In this document: in pieces, positions 4,573-5,756 of the stretch
How the letters are laid out: each line of letters opens with the position of its first letter
Numbering within the stretch: position 1 is the first letter of the stretch
Assembly: GCA_903913175.1 (NCBI GenBank)
Contig: CAIWKF010000075.1
Span: 1-5,756, forward strand
Direction: 5' to 3'
DNA length: 5,756 nt
Source of the DNA: Candidatus Staskawiczbacteria bacterium
GTDB lineage: Bacteria; Patescibacteriota; Minisyncoccia; Minisyncoccales; Staskawiczbacteraceae
Notes under the pieces: model-generated
What the model saw: only the letters and a program-made list of their open reading frames with translations
What the model was told of the DNA's origin: nothing
The model's database searches: none
Program-made: the position numbers and the translations under genes

Positions 4573-5607
4573 ATGTCAAAATCACCTATTATAGAAATTG
4601 CAAAAAAAGTTTGCCCAGCAGTAATTACTGTTATTGTTTCTAAAGACTTGCCAAGGGTAGAAGACTTTTATTCTTTTCCTTTTGGTGGCAAGGAATATTT
4701 AATGCCAAAAATTGAAAAAGGTAAAAAAAACGAAATTGAAAATACTCAAATTGGTGGAGGGTCTGGTTTTATTATTTCTGCAGATGGGTATGTAATTACT
4801 TCAAACCATGTAGTAGCTGACACTACAGCTGATTACACTGTAATTTTAGAACCAACAAAAAAATATCCAGCAAAAGTTTTATCTAGAAATGCTATTAAAG
4901 ATATTGCTATTTTAAAAATTGATGCATGCAAACTTCCGTATTTAGAAATGGCAGATTCAGATATTATTGAAATTGGCGAAGAAGTAATTGCTGTTGGAAA
5001 TGCTTTAGGAGAATTTACAGACACATTATCATCTGGCATTGTTTCTGGTTTATCAAGATATATTACTGCTTTTGGCGGAATAGATAATCAAGCTCAAAAT
5101 TTAAGAGGATTAATTCAAACAGATGCTGCCATAAACCCAGGAAACTCTGGTGGACCACTAGTAAATATGGATGGGCAGGTTATTGGAATTAATACTGCAG
5201 TAATTATGGGGGCTCAAAACATTGGATTTGCTATTCCAATAAATTATGCCAAAAAAGATTTAGTTGAAATTAAAAAATTTGGTAAAATACTTGTACCATT
5301 TTTAGGAATAAAATATGTTTTACTTTCTAAAGAAATGGCAAAAGCAAATAAACTGCTTAGCGAAAATGGAGCAATAGTTGTTAGAGAATCATTAGGAGAA
5401 CCTCCTGTAATAAAGGGTTCATCGGCCGATAAAGCTGGTATTAAAGAATTTGACATTCTTTTAGCATTAAATGGAGAAAAAATTACTTTGGAAAACCCCT
5501 TATCTCATATTTTACAAGAATGTAAAATTAACTCAGAAATAGAACTCAAAATTTTGCGTGATAATAAAGAAATAAATCTAAAAATCAAACTTGAAGAAAA
5601 AAACTAG
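4573..5607 (+). CDS. HtrA/DegP-like trypsin-fold serine protease with one PDZ domain, no signal peptide
   Basis: The 344-residue protein is an S1C-family (HtrA/DegP/DegQ) serine endopeptidase, a class that degrades or refolds damaged proteins. The protease domain spans about 10-235 with a full catalytic triad: His79 in ITSNHVV, Asp110 in KDIAILKI, and Ser192 in INPGNSGGPL. Other family marks are GGGSGFIIS (61-69), AVGNALGE (140-147) and GFAIPIN (218-224). One PDZ domain occupies about 240-338, with the SSADKAGIKEFDILLALNGEKI block (283-304). Most relatives carry a signal peptide or N-terminal membrane helix. This protein starts MSKSPIIEIAKKVCPAVITV with neither, so a cytoplasmic location is inferred. 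The ATG at 4573 is the only reasonable start, since it is directly followed by the conserved P-A-V start of the fold. The gene stands alone between its promoter and a terminator broken by an insertion sequence. Confidence 0.95.
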   Translation: MSKSPIIEIAKKVCPAVITVIVSKDLPRVEDFYSFPFGGKEYLMPKIEKGKKNEIENTQIGGGSGFIISADGYVITSNHVVADTTADYTVILEPTKKYPAKVLSRNAIKDIAILKIDACKLPYLEMADSDIIEIGEEVIAVGNALGEFTDTLSSGIVSGLSRYITAFGGIDNQAQNLRGLIQTDAAINPGNSGGPLVNMDGQVIGINTAVIMGAQNIGFAIPINYAKKDLVEIKKFGKILVPFLGIKYVLLSKEMAKANKLLSENGAIVVRESLGEPPVIKGSSADKAGIKEFDILLALNGEKITLENPLSHILQECKINSEIELKILRDNKEINLKIKLEEKN

Positions 5608-5622
5608 TTAATTTTAAAACAT

Positions 5623-5642
5623 AAAAAAAGCTTCTTATGAAG
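5623..5642 (+). terminator. Remnant of the htrA terminator, interrupted by an insertion sequence
   Basis: After the protease stop the plus strand reads an A7 run, then GCTTC, TTAT, GAAG, where the IS3 end begins. CTTC (5631-5634) can pair with GAAG (5639-5642). The continuation expected for a terminator (C then a T run, pairing with the upstream G and A7) is missing exactly where the insertion sequence starts. Reconstruction of the original hairpin is inference. Confidence 0.55.
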
Positions 5643-5679
5643 TGTACCCCGTTTAGTGGACACGGAAAAAAAACCGACT

Positions 5680-5756
5680 TTAAGCACAAAGTGCCAACAA
5701 ATGACATCTGTATTCAACAGGTGTCATTTTGTTTTTGTTCCATTGTGGACGCTTAT
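5680..5756 (-). CDS. IS3-family transposase OrfB, C-terminal fragment
   Basis: The minus strand is open from the window edge to a TAA at 5682-5680. The 24 full codons visible contain KRPQWNKNKMTPVEYR followed by CHLLALCA. This is the usual tail of IS150-group OrfB transposases (..R.QW.L.KMTPVEYR.HLL), just after the DDE integrase core. Only this tail is present, so neither activity nor the usual OrfA/OrfB frameshift can be judged. The gene converges on htrA, with stop codons about 70 bases apart. Its last codons overlap a strong hairpin at 5699-5729. Confidence 0.8.
   Translation of the reverse strand, partial: KRPQWNKNKMTPVEYRCHLLALCA
5699..5736 (+). terminator. Terminator-like hairpin within the transposase 3' end
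   Basis: Bases 5699-5711 pair with 5717-5729 over 13 bp (one G:T) around a 5-base loop, followed on the plus strand by TTTTGTTTTTG-like sequence. It would stop plus-strand transcription arriving from htrA before it runs antisense through the transposase. The hairpin is also coding sequence on the other strand, and activity is not shown. Confidence 0.5.

Larger units (their letters stand above)
5643..5756 (-). mobile_element. End of an IS3-family (IS150-like) insertion sequence (partial)
   Basis: The tip begins TGTACCCCGTTTAGTGGACA at 5643, resembling IS150-group ends (TGTA...CCCC...AGT.GGACA). It is followed inward by the C-terminus of a minus-strand transposase, so this is the transposase-distal (right) end of the element. 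The rest lies beyond the window. It differs from the element at the left edge in terminal sequence and transposase tail. Confidence 0.75.

Noticed and set aside
4833..5039. Minus-strand reading frame of 68 codons inside the protease gene
   Set aside because: It lies wholly opposite the conserved protease domain, has no promoter or start context, and resembles no protein family.
5244..5456. Minus-strand reading frame of 70 codons inside the protease gene
   Set aside because: It is opposite the PDZ-coding part and explained as a shadow of that frame.
144..5607. Alternative genetic code with UGA reassigned (as in some CPR groups)
   Set aside because: The complete genes run to TAA or TAG without needing UGA as sense, tryptophan is TGG, and the tRNA-Trp anticodon is CCA.
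1..5756. A composite transposon formed by the two flanking insertion sequences
   Set aside because: The two ends differ in terminal sequence and transposase tail, so they are different elements. The genes between are housekeeping-type rather than cargo.

Overview
This AT-rich bacterial window holds four complete protein genes, three tRNA genes and the inward-facing ends of two different insertion sequences. The style suggests a Candidate Phyla Radiation (Patescibacteria) bacterium. Reasons are the long Ser/Asn/Thr-rich secreted protein with Ig-like repeats and a C-terminal peptidoglycan-binding domain, an HtrA-like protease with no signal peptide, short intergenic gaps, and no Shine-Dalgarno sequence before any complete gene. 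This placement is inference; no rRNA or other phylogenetic marker is present. TGG/tRNA-Trp(CCA) and TAA/TAG stops fit a code in which UGA is not reassigned.

Layout. 1-139: the 3' end of a plus-strand rve-type transposase gene and the right tip of its insertion sequence, ending 4 bp from the stop codon of mltG. 144-1145 (minus): mltG, the cell-wall glycan-strand terminase. Its ATG shares one base with the encoded CCA of tRNA-Trp (1145-1218, minus), which has its own strong extended -10 promoter. 1267-1298: terminator of the next gene. 1308-3554 (minus): a 748-residue secreted repeat protein with ten cysteines arranged as five close pairs and a peptidoglycan-binding domain. Its promoter lies directly behind tRNA-Ser(CGA) (3648-3734, minus). 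3767-3798: a perfect-stem terminator for a small three-helix membrane protein (3814-4212, minus). Upstream of that gene are a near-consensus promoter, a perfect DnaA-box 9-mer and two near-identical 18-bp direct repeats 21 bp apart. 4395-4466 (minus): tRNA-Arg(CCU), without encoded CCA and with an odd T-loop. A divergent promoter region (about 4467-4572) leads to the plus-strand HtrA/DegP-like protease (4573-5607). Its terminator hairpin is cut by the end of an IS3-family element (5643 onward), whose transposase C-terminus is read on the minus strand.

Together the genes concern the cell envelope and protein quality control: MltG sets glycan length, the large repeat protein probably attaches to that wall, and HtrA is a protease or chaperone. 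They are not one operon. Almost every gene has its own promoter or terminator; the exception is mltG, which appears to depend on the tRNA-Trp transcript.

I found no CRISPR array, toxin-antitoxin pair, defence island or evident new multi-gene system. The most unusual items are the one-base tRNA-Trp/mltG overlap, the regulatory cluster at 4285-4365, the tRNA-Arg T-loop change and the cysteine-paired repeats.
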